DNA from: Acetofilamentum sp.
Lineage (GTDB): Bacteria > Bacteroidota > Bacteroidia > Bacteroidales > JAFGUD01
Assembly (NCBI GenBank): GCA_020722645.1
Contig: DYKL01000135.1
Span: 1 to 8,570 of the forward strand
Length of the DNA: 8,570 nt
Direction of reading: 5' to 3'
The notes under the pieces were generated by a model. That model had not been told where the DNA came from. It ran no database searches and saw only the letters and a list, made by a program, of their open reading frames with translations. Below, piece after piece: positions 1 to 5,274 of the stretch. Both the position numbers and the translations under genes were made by a program. Positions within the stretch are counted from its first letter, which is position 1. Each line of letters opens with the position of its first letter.

Positions 1-19
1 TCTTTATGGAATGATGTTT

Positions 20-48
20 TTGAATATTTAAAAAAAAGTATAACTTTG
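20..48 (+). promoter_or_regulatory. Bacteroidota-type promoter for the 72-1553 unit
   Basis: TAACTTTG at 41-48 matches the Bacteroidota -7 consensus TAnnTTTG. A TTG at 20-22, within a T-rich run, sits 18 bases upstream as the -33 element. Transcription would start around 55, leaving a short leader before the ATG at 72. Both elements and the spacing are seen directly; activity is inferred. Confidence 0.6.
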
Positions 49-71
49 TAACACATTTTAAAAATACAGAA

Positions 72-224
72 ATGGAAAAAGAAGAAACCTTTGTATTTGA
101 TGAGAAAAAAAAGAGCGATTACATAATCAAATTAGGAGATAAATGTCCATATTGGATGTTCCTTATACCTTTTTTCTTGTCAATAATTTTTATAATTATC
201 ATTTTATTTGTTCACTATATTTAA
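72..224 (+). CDS. small single-pass membrane protein, 50 aa, function unknown
   Basis: This is a 50-codon frame from ATG at 72 to TAA at 222-224. The N-terminal half is charged (residues 1-24, rich in Glu, Lys and Asp). A strongly hydrophobic segment follows from about residue 26 to 48 (PYWMFLIPFFLSIIFIIIIL), just after Cys25, and leaves almost no C-terminal tail. This predicts a tail-anchored inner-membrane protein with a cytoplasmic N-terminus. The start has an A-rich leader typical of Bacteroidota and lies just downstream of a good -33/-7 promoter. The stop is only 9 bases before the next ATG at 234, so the two are probably co-transcribed. I do not recognise a family. Its reality rests on the promoter, the leader, the membrane helix and the tight spacing; it could still be a chance frame. 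Confidence 0.6.
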   Translation: MEKEETFVFDEKKKSDYIIKLGDKCPYWMFLIPFFLSIIFIIIILFVHYI

Positions 225-233
225 TTAAAAAAG

Positions 234-1553
234 ATGAATAAAAAGTTACAAATCTTCATAATATTGTCTTGCTTCAGCCTATCGGTTTTTGGGCAGGAAC
301 TTAAAATTGACAAAAATAAATATTCTACCGAAGAACTGGTAAAAGAAGTACTGATAACCGGTTCTGTAATAATTAAAAATATTGAATACACCGGTAATGA
401 TGATGCCGTAGGATATTTCTTCGAGGGAGACCCGTCTGTTTGTTTTGAAAGAGGGATAATACTTGCAACCGGTGATGTTGATAATGCATCGGGACCAAAT
501 AATTCTCCTGATACAAAAACAGAATTTAACTCAAACGGAGATTCTGATTTGCAAAAACTAATCAAGAATTATCAGACATTTGACGCATCTGTGTTGGAAT
601 TTGATTTTAAACCTTCGTCAGATACGGTAAGATTTGAATATATCTTTGCATCTGAAGAATGGCCTGAATATGTAGATCAAGGTTTCAACGACATTTTTGC
701 ATTTTTTCTGAGCGGAAAAAATCCGGCAGGAGGTAAATACAAAAATCTGAACATAGCTTTAATTCCGGGCACTAATACACCTGTCAGCATAGATAATATC
801 AATTCAAACAAAAACAGTCAGTATTACTACGACAATTCAGATGGTGAAACAATAGAATATGACGGTCTGACTGTCCCGCTTATTGCTCAGGCAGTAGTTG
901 TACCGGGCGAAACATATCACATAAAACTTGTAATTTGTGATGTTGGCGACTCTGATTTTGATTCGGGCGTTTTCTTAAAAGCAACTAGTTTTTTCGGTGG
1001 CTCATCAATGTCTTACTTCAATAACTGCTTTGGCGACGAAACAAAATTTGAGCTTTCAAATTCCGAATTTATTGAATCGGTAGAGTGGGATTTCGGTGAT
1101 CCTGACTCGGGTAAAAATAACAAATCAACTGATTTAAGCCCTACTCACAAATTTACAAAAGGCGGTGAATTTACAATAACAGTTATTACAACTATTAACG
1201 GAGTTCAGAGTACAATAACAGAAAAAATTATAATATACGGAAGACAAGTTTTTCTGGGAGATGATATAAAAATCGAACAAGGCGAAACAGTCGTTTTAGA
1301 TGCCGGACCTGGTGGTGTTTCTTATTTATGGAGTACCGGCGAAACTACACAGACAATTACAGTATCTAATGCCGGTAAATATTGGGTTGAAGTTACTTTT
1401 GAAGAAAACTGCAAATCTAAAGACGAAATCAAAATAAGCGTGAAAGAAGAAAAATGTATTTGTTGCCTTCTGGCACTCATTTTCGGTATAGTAATGGCTG
1501 TTACTTCGCTAATCTTATTTTTCATAGCCCGAAGCAAAGCAAAGAATATGTAA
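234..1553 (+). CDS. choice-of-anchor L domain protein with PKD-like domain and C-terminal membrane anchor
   Basis: A 439-residue exported protein. Residues 1-20 form a Sec signal peptide with likely cleavage before Gln21; Cys13 (ILSC) is a weak lipobox alternative. Residues about 30-256 match the choice-of-anchor L domain: VLITGSVIIKNIEYTG, FEYIFASEEWPEYV, FNDIFAFFLSG, NIALIPGTNTPVSIDN, then YHIKLVICDVGDSDFDSGVF. A PKD-like domain follows at about 262-336 (WDFGDP and a THKF motif), then an Ig/PKD-like beta domain at about 337-403 (YLWSTGETTQTI, GKYWVEV). The C-terminus is a CICC cluster (408-411), a hydrophobic helix (about 412-432) and a basic tail (RSKAK). In this family, named for its varied C-terminal anchors, a type IX secretion sorting domain is common; none is visible here. 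The product is probably held in a membrane with its beta domains outside the cytoplasm. Ligand and role are unknown. It follows the 50-aa membrane gene with a 9-base gap containing an A-rich leader. Confidence 0.88.
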   Translation: MNKKLQIFIILSCFSLSVFGQELKIDKNKYSTEELVKEVLITGSVIIKNIEYTGNDDAVGYFFEGDPSVCFERGIILATGDVDNASGPNNSPDTKTEFNSNGDSDLQKLIKNYQTFDASVLEFDFKPSSDTVRFEYIFASEEWPEYVDQGFNDIFAFFLSGKNPAGGKYKNLNIALIPGTNTPVSIDNINSNKNSQYYYDNSDGETIEYDGLTVPLIAQAVVVPGETYHIKLVICDVGDSDFDSGVFLKATSFFGGSSMSYFNNCFGDETKFELSNSEFIESVEWDFGDPDSGKNNKSTDLSPTHKFTKGGEFTITVITTINGVQSTITEKIIIYGRQVFLGDDIKIEQGETVVLDAGPGGVSYLWSTGETTQTITVSNAGKYWVEVTFEENCKSKDEIKISVKEEKCICCLLALIFGIVMAVTSLILFFIARSKAKNM

Positions 1554-1560
1554 ATAGAGT

Positions 1561-1660
1561 TAGTTCATAAAGTGCCAAGTTTATAAAGTTCTTAAAGTTA
1601 ATATATTGAAAATCAGATGCAATTACTTTATAAACTTTCAACTTTATAATTTTATAAACA
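1561..1660. repeat. AAAGTT-type short repeats in inverted arrangement
   Basis: Two degenerate units of about 17 bases (TTCATAAAGTGCCAAG, then TTTATAAAGTTCTTAAAG) lie head to tail near 1564-1598. The same motif recurs on the opposite strand at 1625-1648. The arms at 1577-1589 and 1625-1637 are a perfect 13-bp inverted repeat around a 35-base spacer. The block lies 3' of the choice-of-anchor L gene, so it could fold into a weak hairpin that ends or protects that transcript, but there is no GC-rich stem or clean T-run. It is the only structure I see in 1554-1800 apart from a 5-bp hairpin (CGAAA/TTTCG, 1679-1694). Confidence 0.5.
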
Positions 1661-1814
1661 GACACTAATTAACTATCCCGAAATTGTTGTTTCGTCCTAA
1701 AAACGTTTACACTTTTGATTACAAATTCAAAATTGCGTTATGTGTCAATTAACAAATTTTTAAAGCTGTTTAGTAAAAAAAAAAGAAAAATCTTTTTTTT
1801 ATGTATTAATACTG

Positions 1815-1822
1815 TAAATTTG
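1815..1822 (+). promoter_or_regulatory. -7 promoter box before the TPP riboswitch
   Basis: TAAATTTG matches the Bacteroidota TAnnTTTG -7 consensus and lies about 20 bases before the riboswitch core, so the transcript would begin near 1829 and contain the whole aptamer. No clear TTG -33 element sits at the expected distance; that region is a T-run. The call rests on the -7 box and its position. Confidence 0.5.
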
Positions 1823-1834
1823 CAGAATAATTAA

Positions 1835-1912
1835 AGAAGCGGGGGTGCCAAATATCGGCTGAGAACATACCCTTATTACCGGTACAGATAATGCTGTCGT
1901 CGGGAGATGATA
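1835..1912 (+). ncRNA. TPP riboswitch (THI element)
   Basis: The conserved core is present in order: GGGGTGCC (1842-1849), GGCTGAGA (1857-1864), ACCC (1869-1872), GATAATGC (1887-1894) and GGGA (1902-1905). Helices can be drawn by eye: P2 GGGT/ACCC, P3 GCC/GGC, P4 CCG/CGG (1879-1881 with 1901-1903) and P5 ACAG/CTGT (1884-1887 with 1894-1897) closing the AUAAUG loop. P4 and P5 differ from the usual CCU/AGG and CUGG/CCAG by paired changes, which supports a working fold. The strand between P4 and P5 is one base shorter than usual, and P1 is not obvious. It sits 5' of the TonB-dependent receptor at 1961, so thiamine pyrophosphate binding should lower receptor expression. The flanks are approximate. 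Confidence 0.93.
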
Positions 1913-1960
1913 TGTCCGCCCACCGTTTTATTTTTGTTTAACTTTTAAAAATAAATTAAA

Positions 1961-4435
1961 ATGAAACGAATTTTTTTTATCTCAGTTTTATTTTTTGCTG
2001 TTTCTGCAAATCTTTTTGCACAGTTCAAAATTTCAGGTTTTGTTTATGACTCCGAAAAATATCCAGTTCATTCGGTTTTTGTATCTTATTATGATGGTAA
2101 TATCGAAAAAACTACACAAACTAACCAAGACGGCGGTTTTTATTTTAACAATGTCCCTGCCGGTCAATATAACTTATGGACACAATGTTTTGGTTTTGAG
2201 CCGGAAACTCTTAAAGTTACAGTTGATAAAGATGTAAAAATTGATTTTTATCTCCAAAATGATGAACTTACATCGCTTGAAAAAGTAGTTGTAACAAATC
2301 TGCGTGCTTCCGACAAAACTCCGGTTGCATATACAACAATTCAAAGTGCCGATATTGAAAAAAACAATCTGGCTCAGGACATTCCCTATCTTTTGAAAAA
2401 TTCTCCGTCAATAGTTATCAGTTCTGATGCAGGAAATGGGTTGGGATATACTCAAATGAGAATCAGAGGCACGGATTTGACAAGAATAAATGTTACACTA
2501 AATGGTATTCCTTTAAATGACCCTGAATCGCACGGTGTTTGGTGGGTAGATGTGCCTGATTTTGCTACTTCGGTTGATAATATTCAGATTCAGCGTGGTG
2601 TCGGAACTTCAACAAACGGTGCCGGTGCTTTTGGTGCTACTGTTAATCTTAAAACCGACAAAATTGAAAAAGATGCCAATGCCGAAATTTCAAGCACTTA
2701 CGGCTCATTCAATACTTTCAAGCATAGTCTTAAATACAATACCGGAATTATAAATGAACACTTTTCATTTGTCGGAAGACTCTCAAAACTGAGTTCTGAC
2801 GGATATGTGGACAGAGCATATTCGGATATGAAGTCTTTTTTTGTCTCAGGTGCATATTTTAAAAAAAATACTTTGCTGAAGTTTAATATTTTTTCGGGTG
2901 TTGAAGACACTTATCAGGCTTGGAACGGTGTCCCGAAAGTTCGGCTCGAAAGTGATGAAGCCGGTATGTTCAGATATCTCGACCATGGTTTGTACTCCGA
3001 AGAAGAATATATTCAGATGGTCAGCTCAGAGCCAAGGACTTACAATTTTTACACCTTTGAAAACGAAATTGACCATTACGAACAGACTCACTACCAATTG
3101 CAGTTTGTTCAAAAAATCGGGAGTAATTTAAAATTGGATTTATCCGGTTTTTTAATCCGTGGTCTGGGTTACTACGAACAGTATAAAAATGATCAGGAAT
3201 ACTCTGATTACGGTATGGAAAATGTTGTTGTCAGAGTTGATACAATTTACGAAACCGATATGATACGCCAAAAATGGCTTGATAATTATTATTACGGTGC
3301 AAATTATAATTTTTTGTTTGATAGAAAACAACTGGAAATTGTTCTGGGTGGTGGCTACAATAATTATGACGGTATGCATTATGGCTACATAAATTGGATG
3401 CAATATGCAGGCAATTATCAGACTAAATATAAATGGTACGAAAATAATGGTATTAAGTCGGAATTTAATAATTATCTGAAAATTAATTATGATTTGGCAT
3501 ATAAATTAAACATTTACGGCGATTTACAATACAGAATTGTTGATTATTCAATTAAAGGAGTTGATGACGATCTTGCAGGAATTGACCAAAAACATAGTTA
3601 TGATTTTTTTAATCCGAAATTCGGAGTACTTTTTCACCCAAACCTAAATACTGCTTTTTATGCGTCTTATGCAATAGCCCAAAGAGAGCCAAGCCGACAA
3701 ACTTTTATTGACGCTCCGCAAGACAAAGAACCAAAGCCCGAAACTCTCTACGATTATGAAATCGGTTATCGTCTTAGTTCTTCAAAATTCAGTTTTATTG
3801 CAAATCTCTATTATATGGACTACATTGATCAGTTGGTAATGACAGGTGAAATAAATGATGTGGGTGATGCAATATTTACCAATGTAGAAAAAAGTTATCG
3901 CAGAGGAGTTGAACTAAGTGCAGGATATAAATTATTCAGTTTTGTTGATTGGTCTGCTAATGTTGCATTAAGTCAGAACAAAATTTTGAATTTTACCGAA
4001 TATGTTGATAACTGGGATTACTGGAATGATCCGGAAAACAGTGAATATCAGATTGTAACTGATTTAGGGACTACCGATTTGTCTTTTTCACCCTCAATTG
4101 TGGCTAATAATGTTTTCATTTTCAGCTTTTTAAAATATTTTAATGCTGATTTTTCATCGCAATATGTTGGCAGACAATACATTGACAACACTGCCGCAAT
4201 TGAAAATTCACTTGACCCGTATTTTGTAAACGATATTTCTTTGGGGTTTAACATTAGGACAAAACTGATACAAAATATAAAAATTGCCTGCAAAATAAAT
4301 AATTTGTTCAACGAGAAATACGAAACTTATGCTTGGGTGTATTCGTATTATTATGAAAACCAGAAACATACAATGGACGGATACTTTCCGCAAGCTGGCA
4401 GAAACTTTTTGATGAATATTTCTTTAAAATTTTAG
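1961..4435 (+). CDS. TonB-dependent outer-membrane receptor, probable thiamine transporter
   Basis: An 824-residue outer-membrane receptor that would import its substrate using energy from TonB/ExbBD. Residues 1-21 are a signal peptide (cleavage near Ala20/Gln21). Residues about 22-100 form the carboxypeptidase-regulatory-like beta domain common in Bacteroidota receptors (ISGFVYD, GGFYFNNVPAGQYNL). EKVVVT at 107-112 is a likely TonB box. The plug spans about 115-235, with MRIRGTDLTRINVTLNGIPL and QIQRGVGTSTNGAGAFGATV. The remainder is the beta-barrel, ending in the aromatic strand FLMNISLKF with a terminal Phe, as outer-membrane barrels do. Length is normal and the frame is intact. The upstream TPP riboswitch points to thiamine, its phosphates or precursors as cargo; riboswitch-controlled receptors of this kind are known thiamine importers in Bacteroides. 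The substrate is inferred from the riboswitch, not from binding residues. The ATG at 1961 follows an A/T-rich leader 48 bases after the aptamer. Confidence 0.93.
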   Translation: MKRIFFISVLFFAVSANLFAQFKISGFVYDSEKYPVHSVFVSYYDGNIEKTTQTNQDGGFYFNNVPAGQYNLWTQCFGFEPETLKVTVDKDVKIDFYLQNDELTSLEKVVVTNLRASDKTPVAYTTIQSADIEKNNLAQDIPYLLKNSPSIVISSDAGNGLGYTQMRIRGTDLTRINVTLNGIPLNDPESHGVWWVDVPDFATSVDNIQIQRGVGTSTNGAGAFGATVNLKTDKIEKDANAEISSTYGSFNTFKHSLKYNTGIINEHFSFVGRLSKLSSDGYVDRAYSDMKSFFVSGAYFKKNTLLKFNIFSGVEDTYQAWNGVPKVRLESDEAGMFRYLDHGLYSEEEYIQMVSSEPRTYNFYTFENEIDHYEQTHYQLQFVQKIGSNLKLDLSGFLIRGLGYYEQYKNDQEYSDYGMENVVVRVDTIYETDMIRQKWLDNYYYGANYNFLFDRKQLEIVLGGGYNNYDGMHYGYINWMQYAGNYQTKYKWYENNGIKSEFNNYLKINYDLAYKLNIYGDLQYRIVDYSIKGVDDDLAGIDQKHSYDFFNPKFGVLFHPNLNTAFYASYAIAQREPSRQTFIDAPQDKEPKPETLYDYEIGYRLSSSKFSFIANLYYMDYIDQLVMTGEINDVGDAIFTNVEKSYRRGVELSAGYKLFSFVDWSANVALSQNKILNFTEYVDNWDYWNDPENSEYQIVTDLGTTDLSFSPSIVANNVFIFSFLKYFNADFSSQYVGRQYIDNTAAIENSLDPYFVNDISLGFNIRTKLIQNIKIACKINNLFNEKYETYAWVYSYYYENQKHTMDGYFPQAGRNFLMNISLKF

Positions 4436-4458
4436 TCGATATTGTTTTCAAAAATAAT

Positions 4459-4466
4459 TATCTTTG
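4459..4466 (+). promoter_or_regulatory. candidate -7 promoter box for the Nudix gene
   Basis: TATCTTTG fits TAnnTTTG and lies 17 bases before the ATG at 4484, in the 48-base gap after the receptor stop codon. No convincing -33 TTG is present at 18-21 bases. It suggests the Nudix gene, and perhaps the sensor gene behind it, can be transcribed independently of the riboswitch. Confidence 0.4.
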
Positions 4467-4483
4467 TAGCTCATTTTTAATGT

Positions 4484-4981
4484 ATGTTTGAAGAATTTCT
4501 GGAAAAATTAAAAATTGAGATAAAAGGAGATTTACCGGGAGCGGAAGCACATAGATTGATGATTCCGAAAATGAGAGAGTATAAAGTTGAAAACGACAAT
4601 TATACGGAAAGTGCAGTAAATATTGTTTTGTATCCGAACGGCTCAGCACCGAATTTTATTCTGACAAAAAGAAGCAATAAACTTGCAAAACATTCAGGTC
4701 AGATTTCTTTGCCCGGCGGAAAAAAAGACAAAAAAGATAAAGATTTATGGGAAACATGTAAAAGAGAGACAAAAGAAGAAACAACAATTATTGTGCGGGA
4801 CTCTAATTATATCGGTAAATTATCAAAACTATTAATCCCTTTGACTAGATTTTCAGTTCAACCGTTTGTTAGTTTTATAAATTACAAACCAATTTTGCCC
4901 GAAAAAACAAAAGAAGTACAGAAATTCATCGAAACAAACATTAATTCAATTGACACCTTAAATCCGCATGTTTTTTCGTAA
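4484..4981 (+). CDS. CoA pyrophosphatase-like Nudix hydrolase, truncated by an insertion element (5' part)
   Basis: The first 157 residues come from the original gene. They carry the CoA-pyrophosphatase signature at about 60-79 (LTKRS, KHSGQISLPGG) followed by the Nudix box (about 78-101; GGK, RET at 94-96, EE at 98-99), which in the NudL/CoAse group binds metal and cleaves the diphosphate of CoA or oxidised CoA to 3',5'-ADP and a phosphopantetheine. The usual Gly after EE is Thr here. Residues 158-165 are read from the inserted element and end at its TAA (4979-4981). The native C-terminus, including the conserved WGATA helix, lies on the far side at 5103-5245. Excising the element plus one target duplicate gives an in-frame 204-residue protein, the normal family length. 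The 165-residue product may still be made but is probably defective. The gene starts 48 bases after the receptor; a role in thiamine metabolism is not indicated by its motifs. Confidence 0.85.
   Translation: MFEEFLEKLKIEIKGDLPGAEAHRLMIPKMREYKVENDNYTESAVNIVLYPNGSAPNFILTKRSNKLAKHSGQISLPGGKKDKKDKDLWETCKRETKEETTIIVRDSNYIGKLSKLLIPLTRFSVQPFVSFINYKPILPEKTKEVQKFIETNINSIDTLNPHVFS
4951..4955. repeat. target-site duplication, left copy (TGACA)
   Basis: TGACA directly precedes the left terminal inverted repeat and is repeated at 5098-5102. The neighbouring bases differ (T/G on the left, C/T on the right), so the direct repeat is exactly 5 bp. The true duplication could be a shorter part of it, because the inverted repeats can be extended by two bases into it. 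Confidence 0.8.
4956..4966 (+). repeat. left terminal inverted repeat
   Basis: CCTTAAATCCG is the exact reverse complement of 5087-5097. Counting outward, AC precedes it on the left and GT follows it on the right, so the match could be extended by two bases that would then overlap the target duplication. Confidence 0.8.
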
Positions 4982-4984
4982 GGG

Positions 4985-5008
4985 GTTGCAGGTGAAAACA
5001 CCTGCAAC
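4985..5008. other. perfect 10-bp stem-loop inside the element
   Basis: GTTGCAGGTG and CACCTGCAAC flank an AAAA loop. The stem is the most GC-rich structure nearby and would be stable as RNA or as extruded single-stranded DNA. No T-run follows, so it is not a standard intrinsic terminator. Confidence 0.8.
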
Positions 5009-5020
5009 ATGTAGTTTGCA

Positions 5021-5060
5021 TCAGTCAGGTGCCTGTACTGTAAGTATCTCACCTGACTGA
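5021..5060. other. 11-bp stem-loop inside the element, sharing the CAGGTG core
   Basis: TCAGTCAGGTG (5021-5031) pairs with CACCTGACTGA (5050-5060). Its 18-base loop contains a further small TACT-GTA-AGTA hairpin (5036-5046). The stem repeats the CAGGTG/CACCTG core of the neighbouring hairpin. Confidence 0.75.
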
Positions 5061-5086
5061 ATTTCAGATATATAAGTATAGACTTA

Positions 5087-5097
5087 CGGATTTAAGG
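5087..5097 (-). repeat. right terminal inverted repeat
   Basis: CGGATTTAAGG is the exact reverse complement of 4956-4966. It is preceded by CTTA (5083-5086), so the right end reads CCTTAAATCCGTAAG on the minus strand. On the left end the matching TAAG is displaced by 12 bases, to 4979-4982. Confidence 0.8.
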
Positions 5098-5102
5098 TGA
5101 CA
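5098..5102. repeat. target-site duplication, right copy (TGACA)
   Basis: Identical to 4951-4955 and immediately outside the right terminal repeat. The Nudix reading frame resumes directly after it. Confidence 0.8.
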
Positions 5103-5245
5103 TTAAAAATAAAGATTATACAAAATTTAATTTTAACGGAGAAGTTATTGAAACTCCATATTATAAGCTAAATAATGAAATTTTATGGGGTGCAACGGCA
5201 ATGATTTTATGCGAATTTAATTTTATAATTAAACGATTTGCATAA
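5103..5245 (+). pseudogene. severed C-terminal part of the CoA pyrophosphatase-like Nudix gene
   Basis: Read in the frame that follows Asp157 after removal of the insertion, this encodes 47 residues (codon 158 begins at the shared target base A5102) and ends at TAA 5243-5245. It contains GEVIETPYYKL and then EILWGATAMILCE, the conserved C-terminal motif of CoA pyrophosphatases (P-Y/F...WGATA). No internal stop or frameshift is present, so the insertion looks recent or the gene has not drifted. The segment has no ATG or leader suited to separate translation, and stops in the element block read-through. The next gene begins 29 bases after this stop. Confidence 0.85.
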
Positions 5246-5274
5246 TTTTTGAATTGTATATGCCGACAAAAAAA

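Larger units (their letters stand above)
4956..5097. mobile_element. 142-bp MITE-like palindromic insertion element
   Basis: The ends are perfect 11-bp inverted repeats, CCTTAAATCCG (4956-4966) and CGGATTTAAGG (5087-5097), flanked by TGACA direct repeats. Inside are two strong hairpins: GTTGCAGGTG-AAAA-CACCTGCAAC (4985-5008) and an 11-bp stem TCAGTCAGGTG/CACCTGACTGA (5021-5031 with 5050-5060) with an 18-base loop. Both stems share the CAGGTG/CACCTG core. No transposase or substantial reading frame is present, so the element is non-autonomous and would need a transposase supplied elsewhere. It interrupts the Nudix gene and supplies its premature stop, with further in-frame stops at 5012 and 5054. 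Excision together with one target copy (147 bp) exactly restores the host frame, which fixes the boundaries well. I cannot assign a parent IS family. Confidence 0.85.

Noticed and set aside
1..51. A 16-codon open stretch in frame 1 ending at TAA 49-51, possibly the tail of an upstream gene.
   Set aside because: Too short to recognise and it overlaps the -7 box of the promoter at 20-48; nothing supports it as coding.
221..565. A 114-codon minus-strand open frame and other antisense or shifted frames across the large genes.
   Set aside because: They lie inside well-supported + strand genes, show no domain or leader, and are low-complexity shadows of AT-rich coding sequence.
4484..4981. The Nudix protein as a thiamine-related hydrolase in the riboswitch operon.
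   Set aside because: Its LTKRS...HSGQISLPGG signature is that of CoA pyrophosphatases and it has its own -7 box; adjacency alone is weak evidence.
4985..5008. The strong hairpin as an intrinsic terminator of the Nudix gene, or an integron attC site.
   Set aside because: No T-run follows the stem, and the attC core boxes (RYYYAAC/GTTRRRY) are not present in the required arrangement; it is part of the inserted element.
4956..5097. The insert as a self-splicing intron or an intein.
   Set aside because: It is far too short, lacks intron or intein motifs, and has terminal inverted repeats with a target duplication, which is the mark of transposition.
5103..5245. The C-terminal Nudix remnant as a separate small gene.
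   Set aside because: It has no usable start and its sequence is the missing end of the upstream gene, joined exactly when the insertion is removed.
5254..5262. TTG 5254 or ATG 5260 as the start of the sensor phosphatase.
   Set aside because: Neither has an A-rich leader, while ATG 5275 follows an A-run and gives a standard signal peptide; ATG 5260 cannot be fully excluded.
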